From: a virus
IMG/VR virus record: IMGVR_UViG_3300020419_000009
Coordinates: 1-64,000 of that record
Reading direction: 5' to 3' (one strand)
DNA: 64,000 nt
The notes beneath the pieces were generated by a model. That model saw only the letters and a program-made list of their open reading frames with translations. It was not told the DNA's origin and searched no databases. Of the stretch, positions 45,610 through 54,515 are shown one piece after another; within the stretch, counting starts at the first letter, position 1; each line of letters begins with the position of its first letter. A program made the translations under genes and the position numbers.

Positions 45610-46524
45610 ATGGCAGTAGGAGATACAATAACAGCGGCTCGTTATAATATTATTAGAGCGAGAATTGCCGCAGTTTTAGGTTTAGGCGCAGGCGACGAAG
45701 GGTATGGACAAGCAGTTACAAGTGCAACAGTAGCCGCAGGTGCAACGATTACAGCAACACATATGGCGAATCTTAATACCGACATGATAAAATGTCGTGT
45801 ACATCAAACTGGATCAAGTCCTTCGGAAATTGTTGCTCCGGTAGTAGGTGACACAATTGAAGATAGTAACTCTACGAGTAAAAAAGGGTATGCACAATAC
45901 GAAACTTTAAGCACAACTTGCCAAACAGCAAGATTAAATGTTGATGCAGGACAGCTTGGTTTACAAGCAGGCATTTCAAGCTCGAGAACAGCTAGTTGGT
46001 CAAGTGATATTACTCATATTATGACTGTAACTTTTGGAGGTTACTCAGTTACAAACGGTGACGGCAGTACATCAACTATTACTGCGGCAGATCATATGCG
46101 TGTATTTTTTAATGCAGGCGGAACAATATTATTCAGCGGTACAATTGGATCAGGAAGTTCAGCAATTAACAACGATTGGCGTAACTTAATGACTTCAGTA
46201 GGTACTGTATCTTTTGGTAGATCAACAACATCAAATGGATCAACTGGAACATCATATGGTTATGCAAATTTGCCAACTTCTTATACCACAGTTTTTAACA
46301 AAACTGCTTCAGCTTACTCGGCAAACGATTACTTAATTGAAGGACAGAAAAACGGAAATGTTTTAACATTTAGAATTACATTTAACGAAGATAAAGGTCC
46401 TAATCCAAATTACGATGAAGCAGTAACAGCCACAACAACTAGTACGGTGCAAATGAACAGACCTAACAACTCAAACTCTGTTGATATCACAGCACCAGCT
46501 TTCGCAAATAGCTCTACATTATAA
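45610..46524 (+). CDS. Putative virion structural protein, beta-rich
   Basis: 304 residues, starting MAVGDTITAARYNIIRARIA. A helical N-terminal segment of about 60 residues with VLGLGAGDEGYGQAV is followed by a Ser/Thr/Gly/Asn-rich beta body (HIMTVTFGGYSVTNGDGSTS, MRVFFNAGGTILFSG). Composition and position after the fibres fit a virion surface or fibre-tip protein. An AAGGA site precedes the ATG by 7 bases and the gap to fibre 3 is 14 bases. No enzymatic feature is seen. It recurs in marine phages, with no defined role that I know of. Confidence 0.6.
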   Translation: MAVGDTITAARYNIIRARIAAVLGLGAGDEGYGQAVTSATVAAGATITATHMANLNTDMIKCRVHQTGSSPSEIVAPVVGDTIEDSNSTSKKGYAQYETLSTTCQTARLNVDAGQLGLQAGISSSRTASWSSDITHIMTVTFGGYSVTNGDGSTSTITAADHMRVFFNAGGTILFSGTIGSGSSAINNDWRNLMTSVGTVSFGRSTTSNGSTGTSYGYANLPTSYTTVFNKTASAYSANDYLIEGQKNGNVLTFRITFNEDKGPNPNYDEAVTATTTSTVQMNRPNNSNSVDITAPAFANSSTL

Positions 46525-46525
46525 G

Positions 46526-46533
46526 GTTAAATA
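46526..46533 (+). promoter_or_regulatory. Possible late promoter, GTTAAATA, before the modification operon
   Basis: Six of eight bases match the late box, 27 bases before ATG 46561, with a TAGGAG site between. This is the only gap over 30 bases between the fibres and the radical SAM genes, so if the operon has its own promoter it is likely here. Confidence 0.35.
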
Positions 46534-46560
46534 GTTATACAATAAACTAGGAGTATAACT

Positions 46561-46908
46561 ATGGATAAATCTTTAGACAAAGCCCTTGATTTCTCTAACT
46601 ATATGGTTACGTTTAATAACCAAAAACGCATTATCCATGAAGAATATTTAGAAGATTTGGTAGTGTATCAAAATGGCGGCAAGTTTACTGTAGATAAAGA
46701 GCTAATTTGTTTTGCTAATCATCTAAATGAAAAGGTTGAAACCAAAGTAGTACTGATAGATGACAACAATATACCTGTTGTAATTGAAGACTTGCAAAAA
46801 TTTCTACATGATATTACATCAACATATAGCGAAGCATCTCGAGTATACTATGACAAATATAAAAAAATGATAGACAAGAGAAGTGTGGAAAGTTTAGTTA
46901 ATGTCTAA
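46561..46908 (+). CDS. Conserved small protein at the head of the modification operon
   Basis: 115 residues, starting MDKSLDKALDFSNYMVTFNN, then QKRIIHEEYLEDLVVYQNGG and a C-terminal helix ending SVESLVNV. It is acidic and mostly helical, with a likely short central beta segment (TKVVLIDDNNIPVVIEDLQK). I recognise it as recurring in marine T4-like phages after fibre genes, without known function. A TAGGAG ribosome site precedes the start. It overlaps the following glycosyltransferase-like gene by 8 bases. A role in fibre assembly is possible but unsupported. Confidence 0.6.
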   Translation: MDKSLDKALDFSNYMVTFNNQKRIIHEEYLEDLVVYQNGGKFTVDKELICFANHLNEKVETKVVLIDDNNIPVVIEDLQKFLHDITSTYSEASRVYYDKYKKMIDKRSVESLVNV

Positions 46909-47734
46909 TGGGGTTTTATTGTTTGCAAATAATAATGGCAAGGTTGATTACTTAAAACAAGCAATTTTTTTGGCTAAGAGAGTAAAAGAATATCTTGGTG
47001 TTCCTGTATCTCTAGCAACCAGCAGTAAAAGAAAGCTAACGTATTCTTATGAAAAGGATATGGATCTTTTTGATAAGATAATTGAGATTCCAGATTCTTA
47101 TGAAAATACAAAACGTTATTACGACGGAACTTTGGACCACCAATACCTTTTGTTTAAAAATTATAGTAGAATAGATAGTTATGATATATCACCTTACAGT
47201 AAAACTCTTGTAATGGATACAGATTACATACTCTGTAACGATGATCTTAAACAAGCATTTACATCGAATACCGATTTTCAAATTTATAAAAAAGGAGTAG
47301 ATGTTTGCGGTTGGAGAGAATACAATGAGTTTAATTACATTAATAAAATAGGTATACCTTTTTATTGGGCAACATGTTTTTGTTTCAAAAAAACAGAAAA
47401 TACAAAAATATTTTTTGAATTAATGAAACATTTAGAGAAAAATTGGATTCATTATTCTAAAATATATAATTTAGGAAGTAAAAATTTCAGAAACGATCAT
47501 GTGTTTAGTATTGCAATACATATGATGAACGGATTTGAAGATAGTGACTGGGCAAAAATATTACCCGGTAAGATGTTTTATACGTTAGATAGAGATAAAA
47601 TTTACAAAATTGATAAAGATAAATTAACATTCCTAGTAGAAAAACAAAATAGATCAGGCGAATATACATTAGCCTCTACTAATAAGTCAAATGTGCATGT
47701 TATGAATAAATTCAGTTTGGAAAAATTAATATGA
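46901..47734 (+). CDS. Glycosyltransferase-like protein (DxD, GT-A type)
   Basis: 277 residues. An N-terminal beta strand (GVLLFANNNGKVDYLKQA) with a following helix starts a Rossmann-like half, and the DxD metal/nucleotide-sugar site is KTLVMDTDYI with D106 and D108. A mid-protein FYWATCFCFKK segment could form the acceptor side. The layout resembles GT8-like and similar small GT-A enzymes. The likely reaction is transfer of a sugar to a glycan or virion protein; donor and acceptor are unknown. It overlaps both neighbours and is probably co-translated with the next, similar gene. Confidence 0.6.
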   Translation: MSNGVLLFANNNGKVDYLKQAIFLAKRVKEYLGVPVSLATSSKRKLTYSYEKDMDLFDKIIEIPDSYENTKRYYDGTLDHQYLLFKNYSRIDSYDISPYSKTLVMDTDYILCNDDLKQAFTSNTDFQIYKKGVDVCGWREYNEFNYINKIGIPFYWATCFCFKKTENTKIFFELMKHLEKNWIHYSKIYNLGSKNFRNDHVFSIAIHMMNGFEDSDWAKILPGKMFYTLDRDKIYKIDKDKLTFLVEKQNRSGEYTLASTNKSNVHVMNKFSLEKLI

Positions 47735-48546
47735 AGAAAGGTTATCTATTAATAGCAAGTGGTAAAGAATATGTAAAGCAGGCTTGTTTATGTGCAATGA
47801 GCATCAAAGCCACACAAAAAATAAAAAACGTTTCTTTAGCAACCAATGACTTTGTTCCAAGAAAATATGCATCGTTGTTTGATGAAATTATAGAAATACC
47901 TTGGGTAGATATGAATTTTGCGGCAACTTCTTATATTGCAGAACAACGATGGAAAGCATTTCATATTACACCGTACGAAGAAACTGTTCTGTTAGATACT
48001 GATATGATATTTTTAAGCGAGGTTAGTCATTGGTGGAAATACTTGAGCAAACAAGATATATGTTTTACAAATAATGTATTTTCTTATAGAAATCAAAAGG
48101 TTACAAGTGATTTTTATAGAAAAGCGTTTTCAGAAAATAATTTACCTAGTGTGTACTGTGCGTTTCATTATTTTAAACAGAACGATACATGTTTAAAATA
48201 TTATAAAACATTAGAAAACATTTGTAAAGATTTTGAAAGTTATTATAAGAAATATATTGTAAAATCAAGACCAGAACTATCTAGTATGGATATAAATCAT
48301 GCCCTTGCTTGTTTAATAACAGATACAAATACTAATACATGCGAGTGTTTAAATTTTGTGCATATGAAAAGTAAAGTACAAGATATTGAAAACATATCGT
48401 CTAATTGGTCTGATAGTTTACCTTATTACTTTACTGATGATTTAAAATTAAAAATAGGAAACTATTTACAACATGGAATATTTCATTACACAGAAAACAA
48501 GTTCTGTAATGATGTAATAGCAAAGTATGAAAAGGCAGTACTATGA
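47731..48546 (+). CDS. Second glycosyltransferase-like protein (DxD)
   Basis: 271 residues, a distant paralogue of the previous gene: start MKKGYLLIASGKEYVKQACL, then VSLATNDFVPRKYASLFDEI, and DxD at VLLDTDMIFL (D89, D91). The shared pattern of a first strand, a 'FD-x-I-x-E-I-P' segment and the DxD points to GT-A fold. There is a four-base overlap (ATGA) with the gene before and the one after. The likely role is to extend or build the same glycan as the first enzyme. Specificity is not visible. Confidence 0.6.
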   Translation: MKKGYLLIASGKEYVKQACLCAMSIKATQKIKNVSLATNDFVPRKYASLFDEIIEIPWVDMNFAATSYIAEQRWKAFHITPYEETVLLDTDMIFLSEVSHWWKYLSKQDICFTNNVFSYRNQKVTSDFYRKAFSENNLPSVYCAFHYFKQNDTCLKYYKTLENICKDFESYYKKYIVKSRPELSSMDINHALACLITDTNTNTCECLNFVHMKSKVQDIENISSNWSDSLPYYFTDDLKLKIGNYLQHGIFHYTENKFCNDVIAKYEKAVL

Positions 48547-49085
48547 AACACGAAAAAGTTCATACACCACAATATGTATCTTTTGATCAAAAAACAGGAG
48601 AAGTTTTCTGTATTGGGCCAACAATTCAAGAAGGCTACCAATACATAGAAGTTTCTGATGAACAGATTGAACCTATTAAAACATTCAAAGATAAGATGAC
48701 AGACTATAAAGTTGTCTATAACAAAAAAGAAAGAATGTTTAAATTAAAGAAACTTGTAGTTATTGAAGAAGATATTACATACCAAAAAATAGAAAAGTAT
48801 CAAAATGAAGAAATGGATTTTGATGTACTTTTAAACATTGATAAAAACAAGAAATCATGTTATATTGATACAAGCGAAGAATTATTAGATATAATGCAGA
48901 AAACTAACGTGGAACATAAAAATATTACATTTAGTTTTACTAAAAAAGATGATCCACATATTTTATATGATATGGTTACTTTTGAAATAAACAAAAATAG
49001 TAAACAGTCTATAAAAATACCAAAGCAATATGACGTTTATTCTAATAGTGATATGGCAAAATGTATGTACGGAGAAGTTAAATGA
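48543..49085 (+). CDS. Protein of unknown function between glycosyltransferases
   Basis: 180 residues with no recognised domain. The first 30 (HTPQYVSFDQKTGEVFCIGP) look like a short beta sheet; the rest is a Lys/Glu-rich mix of beta segments and turns, with one Cys in a KSCYIDTSEELLDIM segment. It overlaps both neighbours by four bases. Size and composition suggest a small structural or carrier protein. It is one candidate substrate for the modifying enzymes around it, but it has no leader-like or repeat feature of a RiPP precursor. Confidence 0.5.
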   Translation: MKHEKVHTPQYVSFDQKTGEVFCIGPTIQEGYQYIEVSDEQIEPIKTFKDKMTDYKVVYNKKERMFKLKKLVVIEEDITYQKIEKYQNEEMDFDVLLNIDKNKKSCYIDTSEELLDIMQKTNVEHKNITFSFTKKDDPHILYDMVTFEINKNSKQSIKIPKQYDVYSNSDMAKCMYGEVK

Positions 49086-50002
49086 AAGTAAACATAGCAG
49101 AGCTTGATATAATTTACCTAAGTTACGATGAACCCAATGCAGAAAAAAATTATGCAGACTTATTAAGCAAGGTTCCTTGGGCAAAAAGAGTACACGGAGT
49201 AAAAGGTTCAGATGCGGCTCATAAGGCCTGTGCAGAGTTAAGCACAACAGACAGATTTGTAACTGTTGACGGGGACAATACTATCCGACAAGATTTTCTA
49301 AATCAAGCATTAGACTTTGACGAACATACAGATTTAAAAAATAGTGTAATTAGTTGGTGCGGAAAGAATAGCATAAACGGTTTGCTATACGGCAACGGCG
49401 GATTAAAATGTTGGCCAAAAGAATTTGTTCTAAATATGAAAACGCACGAGAATGCTGATCCAGATAATCCTCATGCACAGGTTGATTTTTGTTGGGACGT
49501 ACAGTATATACAACAAAATAGCTGTTACTCAGATGTTCATAACAACGAAACTCCACATCAAGCCTGGAGAGCAGGTTTTAGAGAAGGTGTCAAGATGGCA
49601 CTGGATAGAGGAGTAAAACCATCACATGAACAGTTTTTAAAAGGTCATTGGAAAAATTTACATAGGCTTTGGATCTGGTTAATGGTAGGAGCAGATGTAA
49701 AAAACGGTTATTGGGCTATTGCTGGAGCCAGAGAAGGTCTTGCTATGACAATGTTAACAGATTGGGATTATGTAAATGTTAGAGACTTTGTACATTTAAA
49801 TGAAATGTGGGCAGACAGAGATCAAATGCCAGATGATGTTTTACATAACGAAATATTTAATCATGGAACAAACTTAATTAATCAGCTAGGAATACCAATT
49901 GCTGTACAGCCTCTGAACGAAGAGCAAAGCCAATTTTTTAAAACAGTTTATCAAAATCCTTCAAGAAACAGCGGCGAGCAATTTGTAATAGATGTAGAAT
50001 AA
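49082..50002 (+). CDS. DGD-type glycosyltransferase-like protein A
   Basis: 306 residues. The opening LDIIYLSYDEPNAEKNY, then AKRVHGVKGSDAAHKACAEL and FVTVDGDNTI (D63, D65), is typical of a family common in marine T4-like phages that resembles GT2-type GT-A glycosyltransferases. GLLYGNGGLKCWPKEFVLNM follows, then a region with HQAWRAGFREGVKMAL. A strictly kept 'Y-G-x-G-G-x-K-x-x-P' pattern is shared with the gene at 51391. It overlaps the previous gene by four bases. Donor and acceptor are unknown; transfer onto fibre, glycan or nucleotide is inference. Confidence 0.6.
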   Translation: MKVNIAELDIIYLSYDEPNAEKNYADLLSKVPWAKRVHGVKGSDAAHKACAELSTTDRFVTVDGDNTIRQDFLNQALDFDEHTDLKNSVISWCGKNSINGLLYGNGGLKCWPKEFVLNMKTHENADPDNPHAQVDFCWDVQYIQQNSCYSDVHNNETPHQAWRAGFREGVKMALDRGVKPSHEQFLKGHWKNLHRLWIWLMVGADVKNGYWAIAGAREGLAMTMLTDWDYVNVRDFVHLNEMWADRDQMPDDVLHNEIFNHGTNLINQLGIPIAVQPLNEEQSQFFKTVYQNPSRNSGEQFVIDVE

Positions 50003-50003
50003 T

Positions 50004-51398
50004 ATGGTAGAACAATTTAAATGGGAAGAACCTGAAAAAGTTTTAGAAAAACTTAATTCGGCAGGTTGTGGATTTTGTCTTGCGAAATGGACGCAGGTGA
50101 CCATGCATCTTGGATCAGGACTAACACAAAGTTGTCACCACGTAAAAGCTCATCCTATAGATTTAAATGACCTTGCATCAAATCCAAGTGTGTTACATAA
50201 CACAGGGTTCAAGAAGAATATAAGAAAACAAATGTTAAACGGAGAACGTCCAGCTGAATGTGATTACTGTTGGCGTATCGAAGATAATACTGGTATGTAT
50301 AGTGATAGGACATGGAAAAGTAGAGATCCGTTTAGTTGGCCACATGTAGACACGATTCAAAATCTTACAGGAAATGAAGACTTTTATCCTACATACGTTG
50401 AAGTAAGTTTTAGTAATGTGTGTAATTTCAAATGTGGATATTGTGGGCCTGCTTTTAGTAGTAAATGGACTGACGAAATTAATGAACACGGTCCTTATTT
50501 TTTTGGTGGAATAAATTGGAGATATAATCAACCAGATGAGTATCAAAAACAAATTCCTAATCGTGAACATAATCCGTACATCGAAGCTTTCTGGAAATGG
50601 TTTCCAGAAGCAGTTAAACACATGCATACATTTAGGATTACAGGCGGAGAGCCATTAATGAGTAAACATACTACAAAGGTGATGGATTATCTAATGGACA
50701 ATCCACAACCTAATTTAGAATTATCTATCAATAGCAATGCATGTCCTCCTGGTAACAACTGGAAAGAATTTGTTGACAAAGTTAAAGTGTTAGAAGATAA
50801 AAAATGTATTAAGCAGTTTATTCTTTTTGTAAGTGCAGAGGGTATGGGTGCTCAACAAGAATACAATAGGTTTGGAATGAACTGGGAAGTCTTTACAAAA
50901 AACGTTGAATATTTTTTAAAAACAACAAATGGTATGTGTAGTTTTATGAGTGCATTCAATGTTTTAAGTATTCCAAGTTTCTTTGATTTTATAAAGTATG
51001 TATCAGGTCTTAAAGATATATATTGGTTTAGAAAAAGCAATCACCAGAGAGTAATAATAGATACGCCATATGTAAGAAGTCCAGGATTTTTAGATGCTAA
51101 GATTGCCACACATGATTTAGTAAAAAAATACCTATATCCTTGTGTACCGTTTATGCAAAAAAATAGATTCTCTGAAAGAGAAGTACAAAAGATGGATAGG
51201 ATAGTAAAAGATTTAGACGTTAGAAACAGTAAACCAGAGGAGTTTGAAAGAGAAGCTATTGAAGGAAGACGTATGTTTTATCAGTGGATCGAACAGTATG
51301 ATAAAAGGCGCGGTACTGACTTTTTAAAAACTTTTCCGCAAATGAAAAAATTTTACGATGAATGCTTAGAATGTAAGAGGCTTGCAGATAATGTATGA
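50004..51398 (+). CDS. Radical SAM protein B1 (twitch type)
   Basis: 464 residues. The N-terminal 100 carry extra Cys (C22, C25, C44, C86, C89) suitable for an auxiliary iron-sulfur cluster. The radical SAM site is CNFKCGYC at C140, C144 and C147, followed by a GGEP motif (TFRITGGEPLMS), the SAM-binding strand LELSINSNA and an adenosine-side KQFILFVSAEG. This is the layout of twitch-domain radical SAM proteins seen in marine phages. It would make a 5'-deoxyadenosyl radical for an unknown substrate. Paralogues are at 56634 and 59220. It starts one base after the preceding stop. Confidence 0.8.
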   Translation: MVEQFKWEEPEKVLEKLNSAGCGFCLAKWTQVTMHLGSGLTQSCHHVKAHPIDLNDLASNPSVLHNTGFKKNIRKQMLNGERPAECDYCWRIEDNTGMYSDRTWKSRDPFSWPHVDTIQNLTGNEDFYPTYVEVSFSNVCNFKCGYCGPAFSSKWTDEINEHGPYFFGGINWRYNQPDEYQKQIPNREHNPYIEAFWKWFPEAVKHMHTFRITGGEPLMSKHTTKVMDYLMDNPQPNLELSINSNACPPGNNWKEFVDKVKVLEDKKCIKQFILFVSAEGMGAQQEYNRFGMNWEVFTKNVEYFLKTTNGMCSFMSAFNVLSIPSFFDFIKYVSGLKDIYWFRKSNHQRVIIDTPYVRSPGFLDAKIATHDLVKKYLYPCVPFMQKNRFSEREVQKMDRIVKDLDVRNSKPEEFEREAIEGRRMFYQWIEQYDKRRGTDFLKTFPQMKKFYDECLECKRLADNV

Positions 51399-52077
51399 TA
51401 TAATTTTTATAAGTTACCATGAACCAAATGCAGAAGAAAATTTTACAAATCTTAACGATAGGTTTAACAGTATAGGTTTGTATGGAGAAAGAGTAAAGCG
51501 TGTAAAAAATGTTAAAGGTATACATAATGCTCATGTAGAAGGAGCAAAACTAGCCAGTACTAGTTATTTTTTTGTTGTAGACGGAGATGCTGTTATTGTT
51601 GATGATTTTGATTTCGATTATGTAACCAAAGATAAAGATATGGTACATGTTTATAGATGTATGAATCCTATAAATGATTTAGTATACGGATATGGCGGTG
51701 TTAAACTACTCCCAACCTGGCTAGTAAGAAATATGGATACAACTACAAACGATATGACAACTAGTATATCAAAAAATTTTAAAGTGCTTAATAAGATATC
51801 AAATATTACTGCATTTAACACAGACCCGTTTAATACTTGGAAAAGTGCTTTTCGAGAATGTGCAAAATTATCAAGTAAAACTATAGATAGGCAAAAACAA
51901 GGAGAAACAGATGAAAGACTTAAAACTTGGACAACCGTGGGACAAGATAGACAGTATGGCGAATATGCTTTGGCAGGTGCTACCGCTGGTATGGAGTTTG
52001 GCCTTTCTAGCGGGTCTGATCTGGGGTTAATAAATAATTTTGAATGGTTAAAGGAACAGTTTAATGGAAACACATAA
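51391..52077 (+). CDS. DGD-type glycosyltransferase-like protein B
   Basis: 228 residues from ATG 51391, preferred over TTG 51382 because the family starts MYDIIFISYHEPNA and an AGAGG site is well spaced to it. Shared features with the 49082 protein are HEPNAEENF, KNVKGIHNAHVEGAKLA, VVDGDAVIV (D64, D66) and LVYGYGGVKLLPTWLVRNMD. Later FNTWKSAFRECAKLSS and QYGEYALAGATAGMEFG are also family blocks. It lies between two different enzyme types, suggesting one pathway. It overlaps radical SAM B1 by 8 bases and the next gene by 14. Confidence 0.6.
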   Translation: MYDIIFISYHEPNAEENFTNLNDRFNSIGLYGERVKRVKNVKGIHNAHVEGAKLASTSYFFVVDGDAVIVDDFDFDYVTKDKDMVHVYRCMNPINDLVYGYGGVKLLPTWLVRNMDTTTNDMTTSISKNFKVLNKISNITAFNTDPFNTWKSAFRECAKLSSKTIDRQKQGETDERLKTWTTVGQDRQYGEYALAGATAGMEFGLSSGSDLGLINNFEWLKEQFNGNT

Positions 52078-52900
52078 ACTATTGGATAGATTTGAATTAC
52101 TGTATCCTTTGAACAGTAAATTAGCTGACTTGCGTAGAGCTTTTATAGATAAGGACCTACATAGTGTATTCAGGTTAATTACAGATAATAATAAAGAAGA
52201 TTTACGTAAAATAATATTAGAAGATAATAAATGGAGTCTATGGAAGATATTAGATTCAATGCTACAAACAAGACTTATACAATCATTAAAATCATTTGAA
52301 ATCAATAAACTAGACATTGATGAAGATTGTTTAAGCCAAGGACAAATTAAAAGTAAATTATGGCTTTTAAAGGAATTACAAAATACAAAACTTGATTTAG
52401 GAACTGTGTTTATCTGTGCAGGGTGGTATGGAACTTTAGCTACAATGCTTTTTGAAAGTAAAATAAACATTGACAAGATAAGAAGTTTTGATATTGATAA
52501 TTCTTGTAAAAAGATTGCTGAAATTTTCAATAAACCCTGGGTAATAGAGGATTGGAAATTTAAACCAGTCACACAAGATATACATGATATAAACTTTGAT
52601 TCACATACCTATACTGTGACTAGGAATGATAGTACAGAATGTTCAATGACTGATTCACCAGATACAATTATAAACACTAGCTGTGAACACATTGACAACT
52701 TTACAGAATGGTATGCAAAAATACCTAAAGGCAAACTAGTAGTTCTGCAAAATAATAATTTTTTCGAACTCAACGAACACGTAAATTGTGTTAACGACTT
52801 GGATGATTTTGCGTGCCAAACACCATTATCGAAAATACTATATGAAGGTGAATTAAAATTAGAAAAGTATACAAGATATATGAGAATAGGAGTAAAGTAA
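52064..52900 (+). CDS. Methyltransferase-like protein (class I fold)
   Basis: 278 residues. A helical N-terminal third is followed by TVFICAGWYGTLATMLFES (near 114), a motif-I-like G-x-G loop in the form AGWYGTL, and SFDIDNSCKKIAE (near 142) where the Asp after a strand would bind the SAM ribose. Then comes IINTSCEHIDNFTEW, like the acceptor-side strand of small-molecule methyltransferases. The motif is not canonical, so activity is not certain. It is in the operon between a glycosyltransferase-like gene and the kinase-like gene; a sugar or peptide methylation is plausible. Confidence 0.5.
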   Translation: METHKLLDRFELLYPLNSKLADLRRAFIDKDLHSVFRLITDNNKEDLRKIILEDNKWSLWKILDSMLQTRLIQSLKSFEINKLDIDEDCLSQGQIKSKLWLLKELQNTKLDLGTVFICAGWYGTLATMLFESKINIDKIRSFDIDNSCKKIAEIFNKPWVIEDWKFKPVTQDIHDINFDSHTYTVTRNDSTECSMTDSPDTIINTSCEHIDNFTEWYAKIPKGKLVVLQNNNFFELNEHVNCVNDLDDFACQTPLSKILYEGELKLEKYTRYMRIGVK

Positions 52901-53446
52901 ATGCAAAAAGTGATACATGATACATACGTATCTAAAATAGTGCATGATCTTGATAAAAATATTCTGATTAAAACACTCAAAAGAAGAGATATTGAACGAC
53001 AATGGTTTGACCTTTATCAGAAACTACAAGAAAAAACTCCTAATGTTGTAAAAATATTTGATATGATAGATAAACGTACCTACACGATGGAATATTTAGA
53101 ACACGTAATTGACAACTTTGATGACTTTACAAAACCACATAGGGCATTTCCTCCTGAAAAAAAGTTTACTAAGTTAGACTTTGTAAGACTTCATAAGTGT
53201 ATATACGGCGTGTGGACATCAGCATTAGAATTAAGTGTAGATTTACCAGATCACCAGTTTTTTATAAACAATGATGCCAAGTTAGCTAATATATGCATAC
53301 TCAAACATAAGAGCGGATATCAATTCAAGTATATAGATGCAGATGGATGGTCAAGAACTAACGGTTATCATGGAATGGATTGTTATTACCAAACACAATT
53401 AAAAATAGCATTACAAATGCAGAGGCTTTTAGTTCCTAATGTATAG
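52901..53446 (+). CDS. Small kinase-like (APH/choline-kinase fold) protein
   Basis: 181 residues. A segment FFINNDAKLANICIL (N124, D125, N130) resembles the catalytic loop of phosphotransferases (usually H/N-x-D-x4-N). FKYIDADGWS (D146, D148) resembles the following metal-binding D-F-G-like strand. The N-terminal lobe is short, and no clear ATP-binding lysine motif is seen, although TYTMEYLEHVIDNF resembles the hinge. It is much smaller than typical kinases, so it may be a degenerate or small sugar/nucleoside kinase. It sits between the methyltransferase-like and radical SAM A1 genes and overlaps the latter by 8 bases. Confidence 0.4.
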   Translation: MQKVIHDTYVSKIVHDLDKNILIKTLKRRDIERQWFDLYQKLQEKTPNVVKIFDMIDKRTYTMEYLEHVIDNFDDFTKPHRAFPPEKKFTKLDFVRLHKCIYGVWTSALELSVDLPDHQFFINNDAKLANICILKHKSGYQFKYIDADGWSRTNGYHGMDCYYQTQLKIALQMQRLLVPNV

Positions 53447-54515
53447 ATACGAAGATATTAGAACAATACACTTAGAGGTTACACAAAACTGCCAAGCCGC
53501 ATGTCCTATGTGTGATCGTAATATGAATGGACAAGGTATCAATCCGCATATAAATTTAGATGAACTTACTCTAAAGGATTGTGAGAAAATATTTTCTCCT
53601 AAGTTTATAAGACAATTAAATACGATGTATATGTGTGGTAACCTTGGAGATCCTATAGTAGCTAAGGATACTTTAGAAATATTCAAATATTTTCGGAAGT
53701 GTAATCCTGACATATGGTTGAGCATGAATACCAACGCTGGAGCAAGAAATGAATCATGGTGGATGGAATTGGCAGACGTATTTGCTAGTCGCGGTGCTGT
53801 TATTTTTAGCGTTGATGGCTTACGATCTACAAATCACATATACCGCCAAGGCGTTGTTTGGGACAAGGTAGAAAGTAGCATGGATGCCTTTATCAAAGCA
53901 GGAGGAAGGGCTCGCTGGGACTTTTTGATATTCGAACATAACCAACACCAAGTTGATGAAGCTAGAGCGTTATCTGAAAAGAAAGGTTTTGAAAAATTTA
54001 TAGCTAAAAAAACTGGTAGATTTTTGACACAAGATAGTAATAAAAAAGATTCACATCAAGCTGTAAGTAAAAAAGGCATAGAAACAGCTACATTAAAGAA
54101 GCCGGATAAAAAGTATCAAAATAATGCTGTAAAGAAACAAAATGTAATTATTAAAAAATACGGCAGTATGGATGCGTATTATGATGCCGCACCTATTGTT
54201 TGTAAAGTAACAAAAGACAATAGTCTATATATTACTGCTGAAGGACTTGCATTGCCCTGTTGTTGGACAGCCGGCAGAATGTATAAATGGTGGCACAAGG
54301 ATCCTTACGTAGAACAAATATGGGATCATATAGATCTTGCAGGAGGCAAAGAAGCCATTGATGCAAAACAGGGATTAGATAAAGTTTTTAACACAGGTAT
54401 ATTTGATACTATTGCTAGGAGTTGGAATTTAGAAAGTTGTGGGTTAGGAAAATTAAAAGTTTGTGCAATGAAGTGTGGTGCAGAATTTGATCCTTTTAGG
54501 GAACAATTTACGTGA
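53439..54515 (+). CDS. Radical SAM protein A1
   Basis: 358 residues. The cluster site is CQAACPMC at C18, C22 and C25, just after the first strand LEVTQN. Then LWLSMNTNAG-type segments and GAVIFSVDGLRSTNHIYRQG lead to RWDFLIFEHNQHQ, a block shared by family A. C-terminal Cys in LPCCWTAGRM and CAMKCG could hold a SPASM-like auxiliary cluster. The family-A layout differs from the B-type (extra N-terminal domain). The substrate is unknown; peptide or sugar radical chemistry fits the architecture. It overlaps the next gene by four bases. Confidence 0.8.
   Translation: MYRYEDIRTIHLEVTQNCQAACPMCDRNMNGQGINPHINLDELTLKDCEKIFSPKFIRQLNTMYMCGNLGDPIVAKDTLEIFKYFRKCNPDIWLSMNTNAGARNESWWMELADVFASRGAVIFSVDGLRSTNHIYRQGVVWDKVESSMDAFIKAGGRARWDFLIFEHNQHQVDEARALSEKKGFEKFIAKKTGRFLTQDSNKKDSHQAVSKKGIETATLKKPDKKYQNNAVKKQNVIIKKYGSMDAYYDAAPIVCKVTKDNSLYITAEGLALPCCWTAGRMYKWWHKDPYVEQIWDHIDLAGGKEAIDAKQGLDKVFNTGIFDTIARSWNLESCGLGKLKVCAMKCGAEFDPFREQFT

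Noticed and set aside
51382-51390. TTG start for the second DGD protein
   Set aside because: ATG 51391 matches the family start and has better ribosome-site spacing.
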